A stretch of 64,000 bases of DNA. It comes from Acerihabitans arboris (GTDB lineage Bacteria; Pseudomonadota; Gammaproteobacteria; Enterobacterales; Enterobacteriaceae). Under the pieces are notes generated by a model, which did not search any database, was not told the origin of the DNA, and saw nothing but the letters and a program-made list of their open reading frames with translations. The number at the start of each line of letters is the position of its first letter. Positions within the stretch are counted from its first letter, which is position 1. The translations under genes were made by a program, and so were the position numbers. This document shows positions 47,419 through 56,757 of this stretch, in pieces. Location: positions 124,001 through 188,000 of the forward strand of contig NZ_WUBS01000002.1 in assembly GCF_010131535.1 (NCBI RefSeq), given 5' to 3'.

Positions 47419-48198
47419 TCATATATTGACCGGGGCGGCGCCGATGCTGCGCCAGATCACTTCGTAATAATCATTGAAGCGCGGCGAGAGCCGGCGCTCG
47501 GGAATAATCATGCTGTCGGTCTCCAGATCGACCTTTATCTCATGCACAATCTCACCCGGACTGGCTTTCATGACGTAGACCCGGTCCGAGAGCGTGACCG
47601 CCTCTTCGATATCGTGGGTGATAAATATCACCGTCTTTTTCTGCTGTTTAACCACCGTTAGCAGTTCCGACTCGAGCGCGACTTTCAGCGGATAGTCCAG
47701 CGCCTTGTAAGCCTCGTCCATCAAGATGATTTCAGGCTCGGTGACCATGGTGCGCATCAGCGCCACCCGCTGTTTCATACCGCCGGACAGCTGGGCGGGA
47801 TATTTATCCTCGAATCCCTCCATGTGGTAGGTACGCAACAGGTCGGCGGCGCGTTCGCGGGCGATTTTTTTATTGATTCCCCGCACCTCCAGTCCCAGGA
47901 CGACGTTCTCCAGCACGGTCCTCCAGGGAAACAGCAAATCCTTTTGCAATACGTAGCCCAGATCCGGCGAGGGGCTGCCGGTGGTCTCGCGGTTTTTGAT
48001 AATGATATGGCCGTCGTCGGGCGCCAGCAGGCCGGTAATGATGTTGAACAAGGTGGATTTGCCGCAGCCGCTGGGGCCGACAAAAGAGATAAACTCATTT
48101 TCATCGGCATGAAAATCCAGGGCATGGAGCACCGCCACCGGCCCCGAGGCCGAGGCGTAGCTTTTCGAGATATTGACTGCTTGCAGGGTATGCGGCAT
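47419..48198 (-). CDS. SsuB/TauB-type ABC transporter ATP-binding protein
   Basis: ATPase of 259 residues. Walker A GPSGCGKST, Q-loop LQKDLLFPWRTVLENV, signature LSGGMKQRVALMRTMV and Walker B IILMDEAYKALD are intact, with the switch His in FITHDIEEAV. The FPWRTVLEN stretch is typical of nitrate/sulfonate/taurine importers. Four bases after the nitrilase gene. Confidence 0.95.
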   Translation of the reverse strand: MPHTLQAVNISKSYASASGPVAVLHALDFHADENEFISFVGPSGCGKSTLFNIITGLLAPDDGHIIIKNRETTGSPSPDLGYVLQKDLLFPWRTVLENVVLGLEVRGINKKIARERAADLLRTYHMEGFEDKYPAQLSGGMKQRVALMRTMVTEPEIILMDEAYKALDYPLKVALESELLTVVKQQKKTVIFITHDIEEAVTLSDRVYVMKASPGEIVHEIKVDLETDSMIIPERRLSPRFNDYYEVIWRSIGAAPVNI

Positions 48199-48202
48199 GA
48201 CG

Positions 48203-49111
48203 CTACTCCCCGCCGTGCTGGGCAGGGTGATGGCGCACGGTTAACACCGGATCGGATACCCGCACCGGCACATAATCCTTGAGGAAAAAATAGCCCATAT
48301 AACCTACGCTGCGTGAGTGGGTGATAGCGTCCCTGATGTTGACGCTCGCCATGGCGATGCCCGCGGCATTACCGGTATCGGCAATGATGTTGCCGCGCGG
48401 ATCTATGATGCGGCTGTGGCCGTGGTACAGCAGGTTGCCGTGGGCGCCATGCATATTGGATTCCACCATCCAGCATTGATTTTCCATCGCGCGCACCCGC
48501 CCAAACAGGGTATAGCTGTCGACCATGGAATCCTGTTCCGGATCCCGGCTATCGCCCGCCAGACCCCAGGCGGTGGGCATGATCATGATATCCGCGCCCC
48601 GAAGCGCCAGTTCGCGGGTGCTTTCAGGAAAGACCTTGTCATAGCAGATCAGCATGCCGATGCGCCCGAGCGGCGTATCAAACACCGGAAACCGGTCGCC
48701 GGGATAATAGACATGCTTCTCGTCGCCCGGCTGGTGTACCTTGCGATAACGGCCCACCTCGCCCTCCGGCCCCAGCAGCACCACGGTGTTGAACAATACC
48801 TCGGGGAAACGGGGATGGCGTTCGGTCATGCCCACCACCGCATAGACCTGATGCTGTATTACCGCCTGGCGGATCCGGCCGATGCCCTCCCCGGTTTCAA
48901 TCACCTCGGCGTTGGCGAATTGCCAGGCCACGTTATCAAAATCCAGGCGCAGGGTATCGGTCAGGTAGCCCTGTAAAATCTGTTCGGGAAACACCACCAG
49001 CCCGGCGCCGGCGTCGACGGCCCGCGCCAGCAGCGCGAGAATATTGGCGACGTTGCGCTGTTTGTCATAAAACGCCTGCATGGAAACGGTGGCAATGATG
49101 GTTTCGCTCAC
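48203..49111 (-). CDS. Carbon-nitrogen hydrolase (nitrilase superfamily)
   Basis: Hydrolase of 302 residues acting on a nitrile, amide or carbamoyl group. The Glu-Lys-Cys triad is present as E43 in VVFPEQILQGYL, K124 in GRYRKVHQPG and C156 in IGMLICYDKVFPES. Closest in pattern to aliphatic amidase/N-carbamoyl amide hydrolase branches; a true nitrilase cannot be excluded. First gene of a six-gene minus-strand set with importer, AtzG-like protein and amidase; divergent from an XRE-cupin regulator. Confidence 0.92.
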   Translation of the reverse strand: MSETIIATVSMQAFYDKQRNVANILALLARAVDAGAGLVVFPEQILQGYLTDTLRLDFDNVAWQFANAEVIETGEGIGRIRQAVIQHQVYAVVGMTERHPRFPEVLFNTVVLLGPEGEVGRYRKVHQPGDEKHVYYPGDRFPVFDTPLGRIGMLICYDKVFPESTRELALRGADIMIMPTAWGLAGDSRDPEQDSMVDSYTLFGRVRAMENQCWMVESNMHGAHGNLLYHGHSRIIDPRGNIIADTGNAAGIAMASVNIRDAITHSRSVGYMGYFFLKDYVPVRVSDPVLTVRHHPAQHGGE

Positions 49112-49302
49112 ACCCTGCTCCTGTCGTTTGATGGATTAACCGCCGCCGGCTGGCCCGGCCGCGCGGGTTAGGCTGGCTTTCACATCATGCCGCTTAATTT
49201 TCGTTAAGACCAAAATGTTTTTCTTATAGTAAAAAATAAGCGGTGTTAAAGAAAATAACGTACACTCCAGCGCTAGGCATGTGTTAAGGATCCGGAGGGC
49301 CG
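49112..49302. promoter_or_regulatory. Divergent promoter region between nitrilase and XRE-cupin genes
   Basis: 191 bases. The half near the regulator is AT-rich and includes TATAGT in the spacer of a small repeat CTTAT (49223-49227)/ATAAG (49236-49240). The regulator has a GGATCCGGAGGG ribosome-binding site. Likely holds both promoters and the operator of the XRE-cupin protein; no consensus operator recognised. Confidence 0.4.
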
Positions 49303-49965
49303 ATGGCGAACAATAGCTTCAGTAAAACGGCAGGCATAAGGACCGCGTTGACTACGGAGCAGGATTTTGGCAACCGGGTTAAAGCGCTGCGGGTGGAGCG
49401 GCGCTGGACGCTGGATCAGGTGGCAAAAAACAGCGGGGTGTCCATCTCCACGCTGTCGAAGATCGAGAACGGCCAGGTATCGGCCTCCTTCGATACCATC
49501 ACCAAAATTGCCAACGCCTTCGATTTTTCCTTCAGCGATCTGTTCAAGCAGAACGCATCGGCCTCCCCAAATGCCCGCCCGCCGGTGGCCGGGCGCCGTA
49601 CCGTCACCCGCGCGGGCGAGGGGCTGGTCTTTACCAACGCCCACTATATCTACAATGTGCACTCCGAGGAATTAACCCATAAGGGCATGATCCCGATAGT
49701 AATGCAGATTACCGCGCGCGAGGCGCCGCCGCAGGAGCAATGGTCCTGCCATGAAGGCGAAGAATTTATTTATGCGATCAGCGGGACCACCATCCTGCAT
49801 ACCGCCTGGTATGCCCCGCTGTGCCTGATGCCCGGCGACAGCGCCTATATCGACAGTTCGATGCCGCACGCCTTTGTGACGCAGGGGGAGCGGGACGCCT
49901 CGATTCTGTCTATCTGCCTTACCGATAAACTGGATTTCGAGCAACCGGGCAAGGCGGCGGGGTAA
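49303..49965 (+). CDS. XRE-family regulator with cupin sensor domain
   Basis: Regulator of 220 residues. The helix-turn-helix (about 22-78) reads VKALRVERRWTLDQVAKNSG and STLSKIENGQVSASFDTITKIA. A C-terminal cupin (about 135-205) contains HEGEEFIYAISG and PGDSAYIDSSMPHAF. This architecture is typical of PuuR-like regulators that sense a small amine or amide. Divergent from the nitrilase/ABC/amidase genes, which it probably controls. Confidence 0.92.
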   Translation: MANNSFSKTAGIRTALTTEQDFGNRVKALRVERRWTLDQVAKNSGVSISTLSKIENGQVSASFDTITKIANAFDFSFSDLFKQNASASPNARPPVAGRRTVTRAGEGLVFTNAHYIYNVHSEELTHKGMIPIVMQITAREAPPQEQWSCHEGEEFIYAISGTTILHTAWYAPLCLMPGDSAYIDSSMPHAFVTQGERDASILSICLTDKLDFEQPGKAAG

Positions 49966-50332
49966 GGTCTGAAACGACAAACCAGCCAAGCGGCGGGGAT
50001 AGGCAAGTCCCCGCCCGGGCGGGTGCCGACGGCCGGCCGTCACCCACGCCTACCGCCTCGGGGCGCCGGCACGCCGGCGGGACAAGGTTCGGACGCTTGC
50101 CCCGTTACGGTGCGGCCCGGCGCAATATTCCGCCGCACGCCCCATCCCTGGCCCGGTTTTAGCCGGGCCCCCATGCGTAACCGGTTGAAAATAAGATAGT
50201 CATTAATCTTTTTCCGCATTGGCGTGGATCTTGCTGCATTCATGGCCGCCATGTGGCGTTGCCAACAGCGACCCGGGCGCGATGCGCTTTCTCCCGTAGA
50301 TATGTTGATCATAACTAGCCAGGGGTTATCCG
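49966..50332. other. Intergenic region with GC-rich hairpins after the XRE-cupin gene
   Basis: No gene supported. A hairpin GGCGGGGA (49992-49999)/TCCCCGCC (50008-50015) starts 27 bases after the stop and may be a terminator, without a U-tract. A perfect 14-base palindrome GACGGCCGGCCGTC lies at 50028-50041. The rest is GC-rich and then AT-richer toward the LysR start. Confidence 0.45.
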
Positions 50333-51268
50333 ATGGAACTGAAGTGGCTTGAAGATTTTCTCAGCGTTTCTCAGTGCTATAGCTTTACGCGGGCGGCTAA
50401 TGAGAGAAACATCACCCAGTCCGCGCTGAGCCGCCGTATCAAACAGCTTGAGGAGTGGCTGGGGGTACCGCTGTTCGATCGCAAGTCTTATCCGATTCGC
50501 CTGACGCCCGAGGGCCGGGATTTTCTGCAAACCGCGTCGGAAATGGTGTTTTCCATGGCCCAGCTTCGCAACGATATCCGCCAGCGTCATGCGCAAAAAC
50601 ACGCCATCGTGCATTTCGCCACGCTGAATACGCTGTCGCTGACCTTTTTCCCCGCCTGGATCAACGCGATCGATCCGTCCCAGCAATACGGCTACCTGCG
50701 GCTGTGCGACCAGCAGCCGTCTTTCAGCGGTAATATTTCCCTGCTGCTCGATGGCGAAACCGATTTCCTGCTGACCTACGCGCACGACTCCGTGCCGTTG
50801 ATGAAACAACTGCAGCGTTTTCCGTACATCGAACTGGGCGAGGAGCGGGCCATCGCCGTCTGCGCGCCGGACAGCGACGGCAAACCGCTTTACCCGATCG
50901 ATGAGCGCCGGGACGCCGACGGCAACCAGGCGCCCATCCCTTATCTCAGCTATGGCAAACGCTCATTTTTCGCCCACGCGCTCAGCGCGCTGTTTGCCTT
51001 GCGCCCGCTGCCGCTGAAGCCTATTTATGAAAATCCGATTTCCAGCGGCCTGAAGGCCATGACGATTTCCGGCTGCGGCACGTCATGGCTGCCGTCGAGT
51101 CTGATCACCGAGGAAATCGCCGCCGGCACCCTGACCCGCGCGGGCGATCGCAGTTGGGATATCCAGGCCGGGATCCGCCTTTACCGGCTGGAAAAATTCC
51201 GCAATATCCAGGCCGAACGCCTGTGGAACCGGGCCTGCCTGCTGCACCGGACGCACGCGGCGGCCTGA
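50333..51268 (+). CDS. LysR-family transcriptional regulator
   Basis: A 311-residue LysR protein. The helix-turn-helix (about 3-62) has FLSVSQCYSFTRAANERNITQSALSRRIKQLE, then WLGVPLFDRKSYPIRLTPEG. It is similar in layout to the LysR at 14167, including the long effector-domain insertion before the C-terminus (FALRPLPLKPIYENP). It precedes the M20/ABC operon on the same strand and is its likely regulator. In-frame stop confirms the full length. Confidence 0.92.
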   Translation: MELKWLEDFLSVSQCYSFTRAANERNITQSALSRRIKQLEEWLGVPLFDRKSYPIRLTPEGRDFLQTASEMVFSMAQLRNDIRQRHAQKHAIVHFATLNTLSLTFFPAWINAIDPSQQYGYLRLCDQQPSFSGNISLLLDGETDFLLTYAHDSVPLMKQLQRFPYIELGEERAIAVCAPDSDGKPLYPIDERRDADGNQAPIPYLSYGKRSFFAHALSALFALRPLPLKPIYENPISSGLKAMTISGCGTSWLPSSLITEEIAAGTLTRAGDRSWDIQAGIRLYRLEKFRNIQAERLWNRACLLHRTHAAA

Positions 51269-51561
51269 ATCGCGTCACCCGGCGTCCGGCGGCATATCCG
51301 GCCTGATAACTTCTTCTTTCCTTGCTGTTTCCCGGTGGGACGCGCGTGCCATTGCCAAAATAAAAAGTCTATTTATCAGATAAATATTCATTTCACATGC
51401 CAAAAAACCAGGCCCGGGCAAACTATGCAATTTTGGAATAGGCCAGTTTAAAGTCTCATTGGATATTTGCCGCTTCCACCCACATCCTGAATGGGTTCCC
51501 ATCGTATTGTCCGACCCAGCACGTCATCGACGACTTCATCCACCGGCACGAGGATATTCAG

Positions 51562-53004
51562 GTGAATAACGCATTAGCGCAGCAGAAAGCATTGGTCTGG
51601 AATCTGGTCGACGTCAAAAAGAACCTGTTCACCGCCCTGAGCGACCGTATCTGGGGCATGCCTGAAATCGCCTATACCGAATACCGTTCGGTGGCCGAAC
51701 ACACCGCCATGCTGAAGTCCCAGGCTTTTCGCGTAACGGAAAACGTCGCAGGCATCCCCACCGCCGTCATGGGGGAAGCCGGACAGGGAGGCCCGATCAT
51801 CGCCATCCTGGGTGAATACGATGCGCTGCCGGGGCTGAGCCAGGTGGCCGGCATCGCCAGGCCGGAACCGATCCCCGGCAATGGCCACGGCCATGGCTGC
51901 GGCCATAACCTGCTCGGCTCCGCCGCCATGCTCGCCGCCACGGCAATTAAAGACTGGCTGGCGCAGACCGGCGCGCCGGGTCGCGTACGCTATTACGGCT
52001 GTCCGGCGGAAGAAGGCGGCGCGGCAAAATCCTTTATGGCCCGCGCCGGCGCGTTTGACGACGTGGATATCGCCATTACCTGGCACCCGTCGGCCTTTAG
52101 CGAAGTGGCGCGCGCCGAGTCCCTGGCCAATACCCGCATGGACTTTGTCTTCCACGGGCGCGCCTCACACGCCGCCGCGTCTCCGCATCTGGGGCGCAGC
52201 GCGCTGGATGCCGTCGAACTGATGAACGTCGGCGTCAACTACCTGCGTGAGCATGTGCCGTCCGATTCGCGGATCCACTACGCCATGCTCGACTCCGGCG
52301 GCATTGCGCCGAACGTGGTGCAGGCGCGCGCGGCGGTACGTTACGCGATCCGCGCCCGCGACGTTCACGCCATGTTCGCACTTAACGAGCGGGTGAAAAA
52401 AGTGGCGGCGGGCGCGGCGATGATGACCGAGACCCGGGTGGATATCAGCATCATGAGCGCCGTCGCCAACCTGCTGGGCAACGAGCCGCTGGAACAGGCC
52501 ATGCAGCGGAATTACGAACTGCTCGGCCCGATTGCCTTTGACGACGCCGACAAAGCCTTTGCCGCCGAAATCCAGGCCACGCTGACTCCGGAAGATATAC
52601 AGAGCGCCTATCGCCGCATCGGCGTTAAAACACCGCAACATCCCGCCCCGTTGTGTGAATTTATCGTTCCCCTGGACGCGGCCGGCGAGCTGATGCTCGG
52701 CTCCACCGACGTCGGCGACATCAGTTGGATACTGCCGACCGTGCAGGCCCACGTCCCGACTTACGCCATCGGCACCCCGGGCCATTCATGGCAGTTGACC
52801 GCGCAGGGCATGCTGCCCGCCGCGCATAAAGGGCTAGCCCACGCGGCCAAGGTCATGGCCGCCACCGCCATCGATACCCTGACCGACAAGGTCTTGCTGG
52901 CGCAGGCGAAAACCGCGCATTACGAACTCACCGCGCAAACGCCTTACGTCTGCCCTATTCCCGCCGACGTGAAACCGCCGCTGCAACCGCGCCCGGCCGA
53001 ATAG
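51562..53004 (+). CDS. M20-family amidohydrolase (AbgB-like)
   Basis: Metal-dependent amidohydrolase of 480 residues, the length of E. coli AbgB, the p-aminobenzoyl-glutamate hydrolase subunit it resembles throughout. Dimetal-site residues include H109-H115 in NGHGHGCGHNLLG, E150-E151 in GCPAEEGG and H175 in TWHPSAF. The later STDVGDISWILPT and GTPGHSWQLTAQG are shared with AbgB. No AbgA partner is present, so it may work as a homomer on a different N-acyl amino acid or dipeptide imported by the following ABC system. Confidence 0.9.
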   Translation: MNNALAQQKALVWNLVDVKKNLFTALSDRIWGMPEIAYTEYRSVAEHTAMLKSQAFRVTENVAGIPTAVMGEAGQGGPIIAILGEYDALPGLSQVAGIARPEPIPGNGHGHGCGHNLLGSAAMLAATAIKDWLAQTGAPGRVRYYGCPAEEGGAAKSFMARAGAFDDVDIAITWHPSAFSEVARAESLANTRMDFVFHGRASHAAASPHLGRSALDAVELMNVGVNYLREHVPSDSRIHYAMLDSGGIAPNVVQARAAVRYAIRARDVHAMFALNERVKKVAAGAAMMTETRVDISIMSAVANLLGNEPLEQAMQRNYELLGPIAFDDADKAFAAEIQATLTPEDIQSAYRRIGVKTPQHPAPLCEFIVPLDAAGELMLGSTDVGDISWILPTVQAHVPTYAIGTPGHSWQLTAQGMLPAAHKGLAHAAKVMAATAIDTLTDKVLLAQAKTAHYELTAQTPYVCPIPADVKPPLQPRPAE

Positions 53005-53090
53005 CGGTATTGTCCTGTGCCGCATTTTTTGCGGCATTTTTGCCGCGCGTCCGCGGTACTTCGCCATTTTCATTCACAGGAGCGGAATTG

Positions 53091-54701
53091 ATGCATAACA
53101 CCCGGAAACGAGCCCTGAACAACCTGATCGGACTGACGTTGGGGTGCGCCGTGCTGCCCCTGGCGGCGCAGGCGCAAACGCCCGCGGATTCGCTGGTGAT
53201 GGCATGGAATATCGACGCCATCAGCACCTTTGATCCGGCGCAGATCGGCGAAGTGGTCACCAATGAAATCATCAAGAACACCTGCGACACGCTGGTCGAC
53301 TTCGATCCCAAGGATGAATCCCAGGTTATTCCCCGTCTGGCAAAAAGCTGGGACATTTCGCCGGACCGCAGGCGGATTACCTTCCATCTGAACAGCGGGC
53401 TGACGTTCCCGTCGGGCAATAAGGCCACGGCGAAGGATGTCGCCTGGTCGCTGCAGCGGGTGGTGCTGTTGGGCTTCGGCAATTCCGCCACCCTGACCGA
53501 ATACGGCTTCGACAAGGATAACGTTACCCAGCGTATTACCGCGCCGGACGACGATACGCTGGTCATGGGCTTTGATCAGCCGTATCCAACCAACCTGGTG
53601 CTGCAGGCGATTGCGGCCAACAACGTCTCCACCACGCTTGACCGCGCGCTGGTGGAGCAAAACGCCGTTAACGGCGATATGGGCAATAAATACCTCACCA
53701 CCCATACCGCCTGCGTCGGACCCTATCAGCTGATGCGCTGGAACGCCGGCGAAGGCGTGATGCTGCAGGCGAATAAAGAATACTGGGGCGCCGCCCCCAA
53801 ACTGCAGCGTATCCTGATCCGCCACGTGGCGGAAACGGGCACCCAACGTTTGCTGCTGACCCAGGGCGACGTGGACATCGCGCGCGACCTCGCCCCGGAC
53901 GATCTGCGCGATTTAGACCAGGGCGGCCAGGTGAAGATAGAAAAAGTGCTTAAGCCGCAGCTGTTTTTCTGGACCTTCAACAGCGAAGACCCCATCTTTA
54001 AAAATCCCAAGGTGCGCCTGGCGATGCGTTACCTGATCGATTACCAGGGCCTGGCGTCCACCGTCATGCCGTACCTCGGCGTGCCCCGCGCCAGCTTCGC
54101 GCAGCTCGGCGCCTACGGCGCGCTGGATAAAGATGCCGGACAACCGTTCAAGCTCGATCTCGCCAAAGCCAAACAACTGCTGACCGAAGCCGGCTATCCG
54201 GACGGATTCAGCGCCAAACTGATTATCGGCACCCTGCCGCACTCCGCGCCCATTGCGCAAAGCACCCAGGAAAACGCGTCGAAAATCGGCGTAAGGCTAT
54301 CCATCGAGAGCATGGCCAATGCCCAGCTGTTCAGCCGGGTGCGCGGGCGTGAATTCCAAAGCGCCATGATGGCGTGGCAGACCGCGGTGCCGGACGCCCA
54401 TGGCAACGCCTCGCGCCTGGTGTTTAACCCGGACAACAGCAAGGAGGCCAAAAAAACGCAGTATCCGAGCTGGCGCGCGGCCTATTTTGACCCGGCGATG
54501 AACCGGCAGGTCACCGACGCGCTGCTGGAGCCCGACGCCCAAAAACGCATCGCTCGCTACCACACCCTGCAGGAAGAGCAGATGCAGCAGGGACCGATGG
54601 CGATCATGTTCCAAATGTACAACACCGCCGGGTTGACTAAACAGGTGAAAGACTGGACCTGGAACGGCTTTCGCGTTTATTACGCCGTGGCCGCCAAATA
54701 A
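53091..54701 (+). CDS. Periplasmic peptide/nickel-type ABC substrate-binding protein (SBP_bac_5)
   Basis: Binding protein of 536 residues from the ATG at 53091 with CAGGAGCGG upstream; the signal peptide ends near AAQAQT (about residue 29). Family elements are WNIDAISTFDPAQIGEVVTN, RLAKSWDISPDRRRITFHLN and HTACVGPYQLMRWNAGE. It is similar in pattern to the binding protein at 40820, suggesting gene duplication. First importer gene after the M20 amidohydrolase. Confidence 0.93.
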   Translation: MHNTRKRALNNLIGLTLGCAVLPLAAQAQTPADSLVMAWNIDAISTFDPAQIGEVVTNEIIKNTCDTLVDFDPKDESQVIPRLAKSWDISPDRRRITFHLNSGLTFPSGNKATAKDVAWSLQRVVLLGFGNSATLTEYGFDKDNVTQRITAPDDDTLVMGFDQPYPTNLVLQAIAANNVSTTLDRALVEQNAVNGDMGNKYLTTHTACVGPYQLMRWNAGEGVMLQANKEYWGAAPKLQRILIRHVAETGTQRLLLTQGDVDIARDLAPDDLRDLDQGGQVKIEKVLKPQLFFWTFNSEDPIFKNPKVRLAMRYLIDYQGLASTVMPYLGVPRASFAQLGAYGALDKDAGQPFKLDLAKAKQLLTEAGYPDGFSAKLIIGTLPHSAPIAQSTQENASKIGVRLSIESMANAQLFSRVRGREFQSAMMAWQTAVPDAHGNASRLVFNPDNSKEAKKTQYPSWRAAYFDPAMNRQVTDALLEPDAQKRIARYHTLQEEQMQQGPMAIMFQMYNTAGLTKQVKDWTWNGFRVYYAVAAK

Positions 54702-54739
54702 CCGGGGCGACATTGTCGTCCGCACAGAAGGAGCCACCG

Positions 54740-55825
54740 ATGTCGCTACTCGATCCTAGCGCCGCGGGCGAACATCCTGCTGACCCGCTCTGGCTCAGGC
54801 TGGGTGAACACGGCGCGCGCTTGGGCAAGCTGCTGGTTTCCGTGTCCTGTACCCTGTTGGGGCTGGCGGCGCTGACCTTTTTCATCGGCCGCCTGCTGCC
54901 CATCGATCCGGTGGTGGCGGTGCTGGGGGACAATGCCAGCCAGGAAGCCTATCAAAAGATGTATCACCTGTTGGGGCTGGACAAACCGCTGTGGGAGCAG
55001 TTTTTGATGTACCTGAAAAACGTCGCCGCACTAGACTTCGGCAATGCGCTGACCACCGGCCGTCCGGTCGCCGAGGACATCGGCCGGGTATTTCCGGCCA
55101 CCCTGGAGCTGGCGAGCCTGGCGGCGATCATCGGCACCTGCCTGGGCATTCCGGCAGGCGTGCTCAGCGCCATGTACCGCAATACCTGGTTCGATCACTG
55201 TATCCGCTTTATCGGCCTGCTCGGCCATTCGGCGCCGAATTTCTGGCTGGGGCTGATGGGGCTGGTGCTGTTTTACGCCACGCTCGGCTGGATAGGCGGA
55301 CCGGGGCGCATCGATTTTATCTACGAATTCGACGTGCGGAAGGTCACCGGGTTCTACCTGATTGACACCGCGCTTGCCGGCAACTGGGCGGCGCTGGGCA
55401 ATGTGTTCAGCCACCTGATCCTGCCGGCGTCGATTCTCGGGCTCAGCGGCCTGTCCTATATCAGCCGCATGACCCGCAGCTTTATGATTGAACAGCTGTC
55501 GCAGGAATATGTGATAACCGCGCGCGTCAAGGGGCTGTCATGGGCGCGCAGCGTATGGGTCCACGCGTTTCGCAACGTGGCGGTGCAGGTGGTGACCGTG
55601 GTGGCCCTCTCCTACGCTTTCCTGCTGGAAGGCGCGGTGCTGACCGAAACCGTTTTCGCCTGGCCCGGCTTCGGCCGTTACCTGACCAACGCCATGCTGG
55701 CCGGCGACATGAACGCGGTGGTCGGCTGTTCACTGCTGATCGGCGTCATATTTGTAGGGCTAAACCTGCTGTGCGACCTGCTTTACCGCATTTTCGATCC
55801 ACGTACCCGCCAGGAGCAATCATGA
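54740..55825 (+). CDS. Peptide/nickel-type ABC transporter permease (DppB family)
   Basis: Permease of 361 residues from the ATG at 54740, preceded by AGAAGGAGCC. Helix one is followed by LPIDPVVAVLGDNASQEAYQ. The insertion DFIYEFDVRKVTGFYLIDTA before helix four parallels the permease at 39768. EAA loop VITARVKGLSWARSVWVHAFRN and TETVFAWPGFGRYL are intact. Its stop overlaps the DppC-type start (ATGA). Confidence 0.93.
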   Translation: MSLLDPSAAGEHPADPLWLRLGEHGARLGKLLVSVSCTLLGLAALTFFIGRLLPIDPVVAVLGDNASQEAYQKMYHLLGLDKPLWEQFLMYLKNVAALDFGNALTTGRPVAEDIGRVFPATLELASLAAIIGTCLGIPAGVLSAMYRNTWFDHCIRFIGLLGHSAPNFWLGLMGLVLFYATLGWIGGPGRIDFIYEFDVRKVTGFYLIDTALAGNWAALGNVFSHLILPASILGLSGLSYISRMTRSFMIEQLSQEYVITARVKGLSWARSVWVHAFRNVAVQVVTVVALSYAFLLEGAVLTETVFAWPGFGRYLTNAMLAGDMNAVVGCSLLIGVIFVGLNLLCDLLYRIFDPRTRQEQS

Positions 55826-56757
55826 CCGACTCTGCTAAACCCCGCCTGACCCGCCGTTCGCGCCGTTCGCTGCGCGACTGGCTGGATGCGCCTGTTCCAG
55901 CGACGCCGTGGCAGGCGCGTATGCAGCAGAGCCTGAACCAATGGCGCCGTTTTTGCCGCAATACCTCGGCGCTGTTCGGCCTGGTGGTGATCCTTATCAT
56001 CACCGCCGCCGCGCTGTTTGCGCCCTGGCTGGCGACCCACAACATCTACGCGCAAAACCTGCAGCTGCGTCTTGGCGCGCCAGGCGGTGAATACTGGCTG
56101 GGCACCGACGAACTGGGGCGCGATATCTACAGCCGCCTGATTTACGGCGCGCGCATCACGCTGTACATCACCTGCCTGTCGGCGCTGATTGTCGGCCCGG
56201 TAGGGCTGCTGGTCGGCACCATCGCCGGCACGGTCGGCGGCTGGGTCGACACCGTATTGATGCGCATCGTGGATATCTTCCTGGCATTCCCGAGCCTTAT
56301 CCTGGCGCTGGGTTTTGTCGCCGCCCTCGGTCCCGGCATCGAAAACGCCATTATCGCCATTTCACTCTCGGCCTGGCCGCCTATCGCCCGGCTGGCCCGC
56401 GCCGAAGCGCTGTCAATCCGTAATATGGATTATGTCGCCGCCGTGCGCCTGCAGGGCGCGTCGCAGATACGCATTATCCTGCGCCATATTATCCCGATGT
56501 GCCTGCCGTCGGTGGTGGTGCGCCTGACGCTGAACATGGCGGGAATTATCCTCACCGCAGCCAGCCTCGGTTTCCTGGGCCTCGGCGCCCAGGCGCCCAG
56601 TCCAGAGTGGGGGGCGATGTTGTCATCGGGCCGTCAGTTCATGATGACCAACTGGACCATCGCCGCGATCCCCGGCCTGTCTATTCTTCTCACCAGCCTG
56701 GCCTTTAACCTGTTCGGCGACGGCCTGCGCGACGTTCTGGATCTGCGCCATGACTGA
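55822..56757 (+). CDS. Peptide/nickel-type ABC transporter permease (DppC family)
   Basis: Permease of 311 residues from the ATG at 55822. A basic N-terminal stretch (RLTRRSRRSLRDWL) precedes helix one. Typical parts are LGTDELGRDIYSRLIYGARI, RAEALSIRNMDYVAAVRLQG (EAA loop) and GAQAPSPEWGAML. Overlaps both neighbours (ATGA upstream; eight bases downstream), indicating one transcript. Confidence 0.93.
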   Translation: MTDSAKPRLTRRSRRSLRDWLDAPVPATPWQARMQQSLNQWRRFCRNTSALFGLVVILIITAAALFAPWLATHNIYAQNLQLRLGAPGGEYWLGTDELGRDIYSRLIYGARITLYITCLSALIVGPVGLLVGTIAGTVGGWVDTVLMRIVDIFLAFPSLILALGFVAALGPGIENAIIAISLSAWPPIARLARAEALSIRNMDYVAAVRLQGASQIRIILRHIIPMCLPSVVVRLTLNMAGIILTAASLGFLGLGAQAPSPEWGAMLSSGRQFMMTNWTIAAIPGLSILLTSLAFNLFGDGLRDVLDLRHD

